Below, piece by piece: positions 35,296 to 42,964 of a DNA stretch of 64,000 nucleotides; position 1 is the first letter of the stretch, and the number at the start of each line of letters is the position of its first letter. The stretch is from Pantoea sp. AS-PWVM4 (GTDB taxonomy: Bacteria; Pseudomonadota; Gammaproteobacteria; Enterobacterales; Enterobacteriaceae), in the NCBI RefSeq assembly GCF_000468095.1, contig NZ_ASZC01000020.1, positions 62,001 to 126,000 of the forward strand, in the 5' to 3' direction. The notes under the pieces are model-generated. The model saw nothing but the letters and a program-made list of their open reading frames with translations. It had not been told where the DNA came from and searched no databases. The position numbers and the translations under genes are program-made.

Positions 35296-36365
35296 TGATG
35301 CAACTCGGTCTGTTCAACCTGATGTCGTATAAAGACAACCCGCGCGGTGTGCAGGGGGTGATTGAGGATATGCGCAGCATGGTGCTGCTGGCGGAGGAGA
35401 TCGGCTTCGATACCGCGTGGTTTGCCGAGCATCACTTCACCAACTACTCGCTCAGCGTATCGCCGCTGATGCTGGTGGCGCATATGGCCGGTTATGCACG
35501 GCGTATCCGCTTGGGTACGGCGGTGGTGGTATTGCCGTTGTACCAGCCGATGCGTATTGCGCAGGAGATTGCGCTGGTCGATCGCCTGACGGAAGGGCGG
35601 CTGGTGCTGGGTATAGGCAGCGGTTATCAGGCGTGGGAATTTGACCGCTACGGACTGGATGTAGAAACCCGTGGTCAGCAACTGCTGGCGCACTGGCAGT
35701 TTATCAGCGATGCCCTGACCCAGGGCTATACCCACTCGCCAGACCGTTTTGGTCAGCCGCTGCGTACCGATTTTCTGCTCGACACGTTGCAGAAACCCTT
35801 ACCGCCGCTGTACCTCACCTCATCCAATCCGCAACTGATTGCGCAGTTTCAGCGCTGGCAGGCGACGCCGTTTTTTACTGCGGGTTATCGCGGCACCCAC
35901 AAATTGCAGCAGATGGTGGCCGATGCGCGTCTCGGCTGGCAGCAGGCGGGCCTCGACGCGGCGATGCCGGTGGCGGTGCAGCAATATATCCACGTTTGTG
36001 ACAACCGCCAGCAGGCCCATGCCGCAGCGGAACGCGCGTTGTTTGTCGCGCGCATGATCGCGGCGTTGCGCGAGAACACCAGCGTCAGCGAGCAGGCATT
36101 TATCCACGCGCCAGCGTTAGCGGATGAACCTTCGCTGGAGACGGTGAGCAATAACCTGATGATTGGCGATGCGGAAACCGTCGCTGAGCGCATGCTGGCG
36201 GAGATCCGCACCCTCCGTCCCAGCCACTACAACTGTTTCTTCCAGTTTGGCGATATGCCGATTGCTGATGCGCGTCGTTCGCTGACGCTGTTTGGCGAGC
36301 GGGTCGTGCCGCTGCTGGAAAAAGAGCTTGGTCCATTGACCTTTCGTACCGCCAGAGGAGAGTGA
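35295..36365 (+). CDS. luciferase-like (LLM) flavin-dependent monooxygenase
   Basis: 356 residues of the bacterial luciferase-like TIM-barrel family: EEIGFDTAWFAEHHFTNYSLSVSPLMLVAHMAGYARRIRLGTAVVVLPLYQP at residues 34-85 and GRLVLGIGSGYQAWEF near 105. It needs FMNH2 from a separate reductase. A flavin reductase-type gene lies at 53737, but no link is shown. The start overlaps the permease stop, and the Rieske gene begins 1 bp after its stop. It probably oxidises an intermediate of the imported compound. Confidence 0.87.
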   Translation: MMQLGLFNLMSYKDNPRGVQGVIEDMRSMVLLAEEIGFDTAWFAEHHFTNYSLSVSPLMLVAHMAGYARRIRLGTAVVVLPLYQPMRIAQEIALVDRLTEGRLVLGIGSGYQAWEFDRYGLDVETRGQQLLAHWQFISDALTQGYTHSPDRFGQPLRTDFLLDTLQKPLPPLYLTSSNPQLIAQFQRWQATPFFTAGYRGTHKLQQMVADARLGWQQAGLDAAMPVAVQQYIHVCDNRQQAHAAAERALFVARMIAALRENTSVSEQAFIHAPALADEPSLETVSNNLMIGDAETVAERMLAEIRTLRPSHYNCFFQFGDMPIADARRSLTLFGERVVPLLEKELGPLTFRTARGE

Positions 36366-36366
36366 A

Positions 36367-37530
36367 ATGTATCGCGAGAAGATTGATGTGGTGTTTGATG
36401 ACGGTGACAGCATTCTGCAACGGATGCTGGAGCAGCAACGCCATGATGCCAGCCGTGCAGAAACCCTGCCGCCAGAAGCCTATAACAGCGACAGTTTTTT
36501 CCGTCTCGAAGAAGACAAAGTGTTCCGCCAGGACTGGTTGTTTGTCGGCCATGAGTCGCAAATTGCTAACCTGAATGATTTCTTCACGCTGGATGTGGTG
36601 GGCGAGCCGTTACTGATTTTGCGTAACGACGCTGGCATTGCGGTGTTCTCCAACGTTTGTCTGCATCGCTGGGCGCCGATTGCGCACGGCAGCGGCAACA
36701 GCCGCTCATTTATCTGTCCATTCCACAACTGGACCTACAACACCCACGGCAAGCTGAGTGGCGCGCCATCTATGAACCAGGCGCAGGACTTTGACCGCCA
36801 GCAGTGCAGCCTGCCGAAGATCCGCCATGAGGTGGTGTTCGGCATGATCTTTGTCACCTTCAACGCCGATGCCCAGCCGCTGGCACCCCGGCTGGCACCG
36901 CTCACCGAACGTTTTCAACGCTACCACGTCGCCGATCTGGTGACCGCTTACACGCTGGATTACGACTGTCCGTACAACTGGAAAATGGCGATCGAAACGT
37001 TTATGGAGTGCTACCACCATGCGGCGGTGCATCGCACCACGCTGGAGGATAGCTTTCCCGGTCGACTCAGTTCGATCATTGATGAAGGCCCGGGCTGGAC
37101 CATCTGTCATCAGCCGCTGCGGAAAAACGGTGAACTGAGCGAGATCCTGACCGCCGGTCTGGAACCGTTCAGTGGCCTGAGCGACGAGCAGATGCGCTTC
37201 AGTGAATTGCTGCTGCTGTTTCCCAACTGCCTGATCTCACTGAATCCGGATCGTCTCTCCATCAGTGCCATTCTGCCGGTGTCGCCACATGCTACCCGCT
37301 GGCACCGTGTGGTGCTGGTGTCGCAGGCGTCAGCGGCGCGGGAGGATTTTCCTCAGACCGCGGCGGCGATGAAGCAGGGCAGCCTGGCGATTATCGATGA
37401 AGACCAGTGGATCAACGCCGAGCAGCAGCGCGGTAGCCGTTCCCGTCTCGCACGTCCGGGACGCCTGAGCCACCTCGAAACCACCGTCTGGCATCTGGCC
37501 AATTACCTGAAAATCCGCATGGCGGAGTGA
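36367..37530 (+). CDS. Rieske non-heme iron oxygenase, alpha subunit
   Basis: 387 residues. Rieske [2Fe-2S] ligands are Cys98-x-His100 and Cys117-x2-His120 (CLHRW, CPFHNW). The mononuclear iron site follows as Glu214-x2-His217-x4-His222 (ECYHHAAVH) in the catalytic domain. It hydroxylates or dealkylates an organic substrate with O2 and two electrons. No ferredoxin, reductase or beta subunit gene is nearby, so the electron donor must be elsewhere. A Rieske oxygenase next to a glutamine-synthetase-like ligase recalls aniline-type catabolism, where gamma-glutamylation precedes oxygenation. Confidence 0.9.
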   Translation: MYREKIDVVFDDGDSILQRMLEQQRHDASRAETLPPEAYNSDSFFRLEEDKVFRQDWLFVGHESQIANLNDFFTLDVVGEPLLILRNDAGIAVFSNVCLHRWAPIAHGSGNSRSFICPFHNWTYNTHGKLSGAPSMNQAQDFDRQQCSLPKIRHEVVFGMIFVTFNADAQPLAPRLAPLTERFQRYHVADLVTAYTLDYDCPYNWKMAIETFMECYHHAAVHRTTLEDSFPGRLSSIIDEGPGWTICHQPLRKNGELSEILTAGLEPFSGLSDEQMRFSELLLLFPNCLISLNPDRLSISAILPVSPHATRWHRVVLVSQASAAREDFPQTAAAMKQGSLAIIDEDQWINAEQQRGSRSRLARPGRLSHLETTVWHLANYLKIRMAE

Positions 37531-37540
37531 GGAGCAGGCA

Positions 37541-38527
37541 ATGCGTTATCTGAAGCTGGGACACTCCGGCCTGGAAGTCTCTGCGCTCTGTCTGGGGACG
37601 GTGACCTATGCGCCACCGGCGCGCAGTGGCCGGAGTTGGACGCTGGATGAAGCCGCCAGCCGCGAACTGATCCGTGCCGCGCTGGAGCAGGGCATCAACT
37701 TTTTCGACAGCGCCAATATCTATGCCAAAGGGGCGAGTGAAGAGATCCTTGGTCGTGCGCTGCGTGATTTCGCCTCCCGCGATGAAGTGGTGATCACCAG
37801 CAAACTGTATAACCCAATGCGCAGTGGACCAAACAGCAAAGGGTTGTCGCGTAAGGCGATTATGCAGGAGTGCGATCACAGCCTGCGCCGACTCGGCACC
37901 GATTACATCGACTTGTATGAAATCCACCGCTGGGATAATGACACGCCGATTGAAGAGACGCTGGAGGCGCTCCACGACCTGGTGAAGGCTGGCAAGGTGC
38001 GTTACCTCGGGGCGTCGTCGATGTTCGCGTGGCAGTTCAGCAAGGCGCTGCAAATCCAGAAGTACGAACGCTGGAGCCGTTTTATCGCCATGCAGAACCA
38101 CCTCAACCTGATCTATCGCGAAGAAGAACGCGAAATGCTGGCGCTGTGTCAGGCGGAAGGGGTGGCGGTGACGCCCTGGAGCCCACTGGCGCGCGGGCGG
38201 CTGGCCCGCCCGGTGGAGGCGGCGAAGTCGAGTACGCGTGGTGCCGACGACAGCTATACCGATTTTCTCTATGCCGCGACTGAGCACGCCGACAGCGCGG
38301 TGATCCGCGCGGTGGAGCAGGTAGCGCAGGCGCGTGGCGTGCCAATGGCACAGGTGGCGCTGGCCTGGATCTACAGCCGTCCGGCGGTGGTGGCGGCCGT
38401 GATTGGAGCCACCCGTCCCCTGCATTTGAGCGACGCACTGGCGGCGCTGGATCTGACGTTAAGCGCTGACGAAATCGCCGCGCTCGACGCTCCATATATT
38501 CCCCATTCTATTGTTGAACATGACTAA
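37541..38527 (+). CDS. aldo-keto reductase
   Basis: 328 residues, a complete AKR barrel. Catalytic residues are visible: Asp and Tyr in NFFDSANIYAKGASEE near residues 53-63, Lys in VVITSKLYNP near 86 and His in LYEIHRWDNDTP near 125. The cofactor pocket motif VIGATRPLHLSDALAAL is near the C-terminus. It reduces an aldehyde or ketone with NADPH, or runs in reverse. It is 10 bp after the Rieske gene and 12 bp before the ligase gene, so all are in one transcript. Confidence 0.9.
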   Translation: MRYLKLGHSGLEVSALCLGTVTYAPPARSGRSWTLDEAASRELIRAALEQGINFFDSANIYAKGASEEILGRALRDFASRDEVVITSKLYNPMRSGPNSKGLSRKAIMQECDHSLRRLGTDYIDLYEIHRWDNDTPIEETLEALHDLVKAGKVRYLGASSMFAWQFSKALQIQKYERWSRFIAMQNHLNLIYREEEREMLALCQAEGVAVTPWSPLARGRLARPVEAAKSSTRGADDSYTDFLYAATEHADSAVIRAVEQVAQARGVPMAQVALAWIYSRPAVVAAVIGATRPLHLSDALAALDLTLSADEIAALDAPYIPHSIVEHD

Positions 38528-38539
38528 GGCAGGGCACCA

Positions 38540-39907
38540 ATGAAAAGCGCAGCACAGATCGCCGAGATCAAACAGGCCCTGATGGCTAAAGGGGTGGAGT
38601 ACTGCATGGGCGCGTACGTGGACATTCACGGTGTCCCCAAGGGTAAAGTGGTGCCGATTGGTCATCTGGATCAGATGGCACAGGGTTCCGAACGTTACAC
38701 CGGCTATGCGCTGGACGGTCTGGGTCAGTCGCCGCACGAAGATGAACTGACCTCGGTGCCGGATCTCGACCACATCATCCAGTTACCCTGGGAACCGAAG
38801 ATTGCGTGGATGCCCGCCGATAACCACTTTCAGGGCGAACCCTATGCGCTCAGCACGCGGGTGGCGTTGCAGAACGTGATTAAACAGGCAAACGCCCTGG
38901 GTTTTGGGTTTAACCTCGGCATCGAGTGCGAAATTTATTTGTTGAAGCGGGAACAGGATGGTCGGCTGGTGGTGCCGGAACCGGATAACAAGCTCAACAA
39001 GCCCTGCTACGACTTGCAGGGCTTCGTGGACCAGTTTGGCTGGCTGGATGAGGTTTCCTCCACCATCAACGCGCTGGGCTGGGATCTCTATTCGCTTGAC
39101 CACGAAGATGGCAACTCGCAATACGAGTTCGACTTCAACTATGCCGATGCGCTGACCACCTGCGATCGTTTTATCTTCTTCCGCTTTATGGCGAAGCATT
39201 ACGCCAAACAGCGCGGGCTGATCGCCACCACCATGCCGAAGCCGTTCGCCGATAAAACCGGCACTGGCGCGCACTTCAATATGTCGCTGTATGACATCAA
39301 TACCGGTGCCAACGTGTTTAAACGCGACGCCAGCAGCGCGGATGATCCCTGGGGCCTGGGCCTGAGTGATACCGGTTATCACTTTATCGGCGGGCTGTTG
39401 AAGCATGGCCGTGCGCTGTGCGCTGCCTTTGCCCCGACGGTCAACAGCTACAAACGTCTGGTACGCCAGGGGGCAATGAGCTACTTCTCGTGGGCACCGG
39501 TGTTTAACTCCTGGGGGTCCAATAACCGCACCAACGCGGTACGCGTCCCGGCTGGTGGTGGCCGTTGTGAATCGCGTAATGCCGATGGCGCGGTCAATCC
39601 CTATCTGGCGGCCACGCTGGCGTTAGCTGCCGGGCTGGAAGGTATTCGCGAGAAGATCGATCCGCGTCAGCCGAATGAAGACAATCTGTATGCCATCAGC
39701 GAAGCGGAGCGCCGCGCGCGTGGCATCGATTTTCTGCCGCAAAACTTGCTGGAAGCGGTGGAAGCCTTTGACGCCGACCCGTTTGTCGCTGCGACGCTGG
39801 GTGAAGCGCTGAAAAAAGAGTTTATTCACTACAAGTTGCAGGAGTGGAACAGCTATCACCTGCATGTCAGCCAGTGGGAAATCGATCGCTACAGCACCAT
39901 TTTTTAA
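38540..39907 (+). CDS. type III glutamate-ammonia ligase / gamma-glutamyl-amine synthetase-like
   Basis: 455 residues of glutamine synthetase fold, close to the GlnT/GmaS branch. Active-site parts are GIECEIYLL near residue 131, [11 protein letters not shown] near 190, [12 protein letters not shown] near 240, NSYKRLV near 294 and [28 protein letters not shown] near 335. The branch includes enzymes that join glutamate to methylamine, anilines or other amines instead of ammonia. Its place after a Rieske oxygenase and an amino-compound transporter favours a catabolic ligase over assimilatory GS. Substrate unknown. Confidence 0.87.
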   Translation: MKSAAQIAEIKQALMAKGVEYCMGAYVDIHGVPKGKVVPIGHLDQMAQGSERYTGYALDGLGQSPHEDELTSVPDLDHIIQLPWEPKIAWMPADNHFQGEPYALSTRVALQNVIKQANALGFGFNLGIECEIYLLKREQDGRLVVPEPDNKLNKPCYDLQGFVDQFGWLDEVSSTINALGWDLYSLDHEDGNSQYEFDFNYADALTTCDRFIFFRFMAKHYAKQRGLIATTMPKPFADKTGTGAHFNMSLYDINTGANVFKRDASSADDPWGLGLSDTGYHFIGGLLKHGRALCAAFAPTVNSYKRLVRQGAMSYFSWAPVFNSWGSNNRTNAVRVPAGGGRCESRNADGAVNPYLAATLALAAGLEGIREKIDPRQPNEDNLYAISEAERRARGIDFLPQNLLEAVEAFDADPFVAATLGEALKKEFIHYKLQEWNSYHLHVSQWEIDRYSTIF

Positions 39908-39933
39908 TGGTTAATCGGTAACCCGCACGACAT

Positions 39934-39996
39934 TGCGCGATGAATCGCGGCGCTACACATCATGAACATCCCGTAGCGGCGCGATTTATCGCGCGG
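39934..39996. repeat. dispersed palindromic repeat, inverted pair (copies 6 and 7)
   Basis: GCGCGATGAATCGCGGCGCTAC and the inverted GTAGCGGCGCGATTTATCGC are separated by about 15 bp. It lies between the convergent ligase and TetR genes and may act as a bidirectional terminator. Confidence 0.75.
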
Positions 39997-40010
39997 ATTT
40001 AACCGGCAAT

Positions 40011-40631
40011 TCAGGCATCGAGCTTTTCAAACACAAAATTGCGCATCACGTTGATGGCCTGTTTGTATTTGAAATTGGGGAACATCACATTTCGGAACAG
40101 CACGCCATCAAGGTAGGTGGAGATCAGCATTGCCATATCACCCGGGTTCACCTCACGGAACAACCCGCTGGCGATCCCCTCTTTGATGGTGTTCTTCAGA
40201 ATCACCGATTCCTTTTCGTAGAACTTTTTAATCGCTTTATCAATGCTGGCGATGCGGCCATTGGTGCTGGAGTAATCCAGACTGATTTTGGCTAGTTTTT
40301 GCAACAGATGGAACTGGAGGATGTGGATCTCAATCCACAGAAAAATCAGGTCGCGCGGCCCGTTGGCGCTAGCTTTGATGTCGTCAAACTGCACAAAGGC
40401 ACGCTCCACCGCGGACTCGATCACCTTGATAAACAGGTCTTCTTTCGAGCCGAAGTAGTAATAAATCAGCGCCGAGTTCAGCCCGGTAGCGGTGGCGATA
40501 TCTTTAATTCGTACCGACGAATAGTTCTGGGTGGCGAATAAATCAAAGGCTGAGGATTGCAACAACTCGGCGACGTCGCGCTGGGTTTTACGCGGTTTCT
40601 TGCCAGGTTCAGCGGCTGGAGCTTCCTTCAT
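40011..40631 (-). CDS. TetR/AcrR-family transcriptional regulator
   Basis: 206 residues. The N-terminal helix-turn-helix is at about 20-62 (LLQSSAFDLFATQNYSSVRIKDIATATGLNSALIYYYFGSKEDLF), followed by a helical ligand domain. It lies inside the gene cluster, divergent from the MetX-like hydrolase. The shared 62-bp region contains the dyad at 40646. Four more copies of that dyad precede the other operons of the cluster, which is the arrangement of a local repressor with an autoregulated gene. The ligand is probably the imported compound or a product. Confidence 0.92.
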   Translation of the reverse strand: MKEAPAAEPGKKPRKTQRDVAELLQSSAFDLFATQNYSSVRIKDIATATGLNSALIYYYFGSKEDLFIKVIESAVERAFVQFDDIKASANGPRDLIFLWIEIHILQFHLLQKLAKISLDYSSTNGRIASIDKAIKKFYEKESVILKNTIKEGIASGLFREVNPGDMAMLISTYLDGVLFRNVMFPNFKYKQAINVMRNFVFEKLDA

Positions 40632-40645
40632 GGCGACATCCTTAT

Positions 40646-40665
40646 GAAATTAACTAATTAATTAA
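40646..40665. promoter_or_regulatory. TetR-type operator, site C (autoregulation)
   Basis: GAAATTAA-CTAA-TTAATTAA, with one perfect arm. It lies 15 bp before the TetR ATG and 28 bp before the ATG of the divergent hydrolase gene, so one bound repressor could control both. Confidence 0.7.
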
Positions 40666-40693
40666 CTTTACCATATTGAGTCAGGAGACCGGC

Positions 40694-41695
40694 ATGGGTT
40701 TATGCGCTTTTTATACGCCCGGCGATCTGCCGCTGGCAAGCGGAGAAACGTTGCGTGAGACGGCCATCGGTTATCAGACTTTTGGTCAGCTTAACGCTGC
40801 ACGCGACAATGCAGTGGTGATCTTTAGCTATTACAGCGGCACCCATGAACGTTATTTACCGCTGATTGGCGCAGGAAAAACGCTCGACCCGACGCACTGG
40901 TTTATTGTGTTGGTGAATAAACTCGGTAATGGCGTATCCAGCTCGCCTTCTAACTCACGTTTGCAGCCGGGAGCGGCTTTTCCATCGGTGACGCTGGTCG
41001 ATAACCTGCGGGCACAGGAGTGGCTGCTGTTTGACCATCTCGCCATTAACCGCATCGCGCTGGCGTATGGCTGGTCGATGGGGGCGATGCAGGCCTGGCA
41101 TCTGGCGGTGGCGCGACCACAACAGGTGCGGGCGCTGCTGGCGGTGTGCGGTTCGGCGCGCTGTTGGCCGAATAATCAGGTGTTTCTTGAGGGGGTTCGG
41201 GCCGCGCTGCGTTGCGATGCGCAGTTTGCCGATGGCCACTATGTCGAGCCTCCGTTACGCGGGCTGGCGGCATTTGGTCGCGTCTATGCCGGCTGGGCCT
41301 ATTCTGCTGCGTTTTTTCGTGAAGCGCGTTGGCGCGATCTCGGCTTCGACTCGCTGGAGGCGCTGCTGGTGGACTGGGAGCGGGATCATCAGGCGCTGGA
41401 TGCCAATGATCTGTTGTGCGCCCTGCACAGTTGGTATCACGCCGATGTTGGTGTGCTGGCAAACGGAGACTGGCGTGCGGCGCTGGCGCGTATCCGCGCG
41501 CGTTGCATCGTGATGCCGTGCGACAGCGATCGTTATTTTACGGTGGAAGAGGCGGCACTGGAGGTAGCGGAATTAGGTCAGGGTGAGTTACGCACTCTCG
41601 TTTCACCTTACGGACATTGTGCCGGCGCGCCCGCGCGCTTTGCGGCCGCGTCGGCACAGATTGACAGCGCCATGCAGGCGCTTCTCAACCCTTAA
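40694..41695 (+). CDS. alpha/beta hydrolase of homoserine O-acetyltransferase (MetX) type
   Basis: 333 residues from ATG 40694 (AGGAG 7 bp upstream); a TTG at 40676 is less likely. The nucleophile elbow is AYGWSMGAMQAWH with Ser128, the Asp lies in MPCDSDRYF and the His in SPYGHCAGAP. The start (GETLRETAIGYQTFGQLNAARDNAVVIF) resembles MetX, but at the positions that define acetyltransferases the match is looser, so a hydrolase or acyltransferase acting on a pathway intermediate is as likely as methionine synthesis. The gene ends in a 4-bp overlap with the convergent DUF3830 gene. Confidence 0.82.
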   Translation: MGLCAFYTPGDLPLASGETLRETAIGYQTFGQLNAARDNAVVIFSYYSGTHERYLPLIGAGKTLDPTHWFIVLVNKLGNGVSSSPSNSRLQPGAAFPSVTLVDNLRAQEWLLFDHLAINRIALAYGWSMGAMQAWHLAVARPQQVRALLAVCGSARCWPNNQVFLEGVRAALRCDAQFADGHYVEPPLRGLAAFGRVYAGWAYSAAFFREARWRDLGFDSLEALLVDWERDHQALDANDLLCALHSWYHADVGVLANGDWRAALARIRARCIVMPCDSDRYFTVEEAALEVAELGQGELRTLVSPYGHCAGAPARFAAASAQIDSAMQALLNP

Positions 41696-42117
41696 TCAAT
41701 GATGCTCAGCTCGACAGTACGTCCCTGATCAAACCAGGTTTCCAGGCCGGTGACGCGCAGTTCGAGTTTGCCTTCAATCACCTGACCGATATAGGAAATC
41801 GGCAGCGGCTCGTCAGCGGTATCGTCGCCGTACACCACACACATCTGCTGGCGCGGGCTGTAGTAACATACCGCGCCGGTCACTTCGCCGTACTGTTCAC
41901 GGCGCAGTTTGCCAACATCCTGCGTCAGATATTTGTTTTCCCACGGGGCGACGATTGGCAGGGTGAAAAACACCATGTCGCCAATCAACTTGCCGTGTTG
42001 CAGCACGCTTTTCAGCGGCAGCTTTTCACGCAACACTTTCGCCAGGTTGGGGACTTTGTCTTCCCACACCTCAATCACACAAATCTTCTTATCGGCAACA
42101 TGCATAGCCAGTTTCAT
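41692..42117 (-). CDS. DUF3830 protein, cucumopine-synthase-like catalytic part
   Basis: 141 residues from ATG 42117 (GGGAGAG). The sequence runs LREKLPLKSVLQHGKLIGDMVFFTLP...EQYGEVTGAVCYYSPRQQMCVVYGDDTADEPLPISYIGQVIEGKLEL, which fits the DUF3830 cyclophilin-like fold. This fold also forms the core of cucumopine synthase, the opine-forming enzyme of some Agrobacterium plasmids. The identification is by memory of the family pattern and needs a profile search. The gene lies 17 bp after a helical-bundle gene, so the two may make one two-subunit enzyme. Confidence 0.65.
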   Translation of the reverse strand: MKLAMHVADKKICVIEVWEDKVPNLAKVLREKLPLKSVLQHGKLIGDMVFFTLPIVAPWENKYLTQDVGKLRREQYGEVTGAVCYYSPRQQMCVVYGDDTADEPLPISYIGQVIEGKLELRVTGLETWFDQGRTVELSIID

Positions 42118-42134
42118 GATCTTCTCTCTCCCAA

Positions 42135-42611
42135 TCAGGCGTTGACGCGACGAAAACCGTCCCCGAGACCCCAGGGAAGAATGAAATCGACCCACATATG
42201 CAGGCGGTTGGCCCAGGAGAGGGCGCTGTGCGACAGACGAACCAGGTCGCTCAGGGTTTCACATTCACTCGCCACCTCAACATAAGTGTGCAGCATTCGG
42301 GCCGCATCCGGCAGGCTGACGAAATCAAAGAAGTTAGCTTTGTAACCCATGATCTCTTTGATCAGCAGTTGCAGGGTTTTCAGATCGGCCTCCGGGTTGT
42401 CCTCGCCGACGCGAATCAGCCCCCACAGCATCTCATCGGCCAGCGTGCGGGTTTCCCCTTCGGCGAAGATGATGGTGCTGAGGTACTGACCACGGGAACC
42501 GGTACCGCGTGGTACTTCACCCTTACCGAGTGCGGCAATTTCTGCCGGTTGTTCAAACCAGATCTTTTCGCGCTGCGCGTCAAACAGCGCTATCGCTTCA
42601 TCGACCGTCAT
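42135..42611 (-). CDS. cucumopine-synthase-related helical bundle protein
   Basis: 158 residues, all-helical and without signal peptide: MTVDEAIALFDAQREKIWFEQPAEIAALG, then DEMLWGLIRVGEDNPEADLKTLQLLIKEIMGYKANFFDFVSLPDAARMLHTYVEVASECETLSDLV. I recognise it as the helical-bundle part related to cucumopine synthase, here encoded separately and upstream of the DUF3830 gene. It is the first gene of a minus-strand operon with a consensus sigma-54 promoter and two TetR-type operators. The ribosome site is AGGAGAAC. Confidence 0.65.
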   Translation of the reverse strand: MTVDEAIALFDAQREKIWFEQPAEIAALGKGEVPRGTGSRGQYLSTIIFAEGETRTLADEMLWGLIRVGEDNPEADLKTLQLLIKEIMGYKANFFDFVSLPDAARMLHTYVEVASECETLSDLVRLSHSALSWANRLHMWVDFILPWGLGDGFRRVNA

Positions 42612-42655
42612 AACGTTCTCCTGGTGTTGGCGTGAATGTGGCGGTTGCCACGAAT

Positions 42656-42675
42656 TTAATTAATCAGATAATTAA
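42656..42675. promoter_or_regulatory. TetR-type operator, site D1
   Basis: TTAATTAA-TCAG-ATAATTAA. It covers the start expected from the sigma-54 element at 42681-42696 on the minus strand. Confidence 0.75.
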
Positions 42676-42680
42676 AAGTG

Positions 42681-42696
42681 AGCAATTTTTGTGCCA
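42681..42696 (-). promoter_or_regulatory. sigma-54 promoter of the cucumopine-synthase-like pair
   Basis: On the minus strand TGGCACAAAAATTGCT is a full match to TGGCAC-N5-TTGCW with GG and GC 10 bp apart. The predicted start is near 42670, about 58 bp before the ATG at 42611. Confidence 0.78.
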
Positions 42697-42707
42697 TGCG
42701 GAGAATA

Positions 42708-42727
42708 AAAATTAATCAGTTAATTAA
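42708..42727. promoter_or_regulatory. TetR-type operator, site D2
   Basis: AAAATTAA-TCAG-TTAATTAA, upstream of the sigma-54 element on the minus strand. With D1 it flanks the promoter, which would allow cooperative binding or looping. Confidence 0.72.
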
Positions 42728-42809
42728 TAGTAGGTTAGGTAAAAAACCGCACAGGGAGAGGGTTCAGGCGACGTGAGGCTGTTGTATCGCAGTGCAGATT
42801 GCACCATTT

Positions 42810-42908
42810 CGTAGCGGCGCGATTTATCGCGCAATATTGGTGGGTAGGTTACCAGGACGCGCGATATGACGAGTTTGCATAAGTCGTAGCGGTGCGATTT
42901 ATCGCGCC
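42810..42908. repeat. dispersed palindromic repeat, direct pair (copies 8 and 9)
   Basis: CGTAGCGGCGCGATTTATCG at 42810 and CGTAGCGGTGCGATTTATCG near 42883 are in the same orientation, about 50 bp apart. Confidence 0.75.
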
Positions 42909-42964
42909 ATTCGGCGGGGTTTATTCAGGGGGAAAGGGCGCGCATCACTGCGCACCCCATAAGG

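Larger units (their letters stand above)
42612..42964. other. regulatory intergenic region, 353 bp, with repeats
   Basis: It contains two TetR-type operators, a minus-strand sigma-54 element, NtrC-like half-sites (AGTGCAGATTGCACC at 42791-42805) and two copies of the dispersed palindrome (42810-42908). A GC-rich hairpin follows the fumarase stop (near 42938-42958), probably its terminator. No gene is seen. Confidence 0.7.

Noticed and set aside
38540-39907. Annotation as housekeeping glutamine synthetase glnA
   Set aside because: The sequence belongs to the GlnT/GmaS branch and sits in a catabolic operon; no ntrBC genes are adjacent.
42810-42908. Repeated palindromes considered as a CRISPR array
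   Set aside because: Only two units, palindromic throughout, with the same element scattered singly at many loci, and no cas genes.
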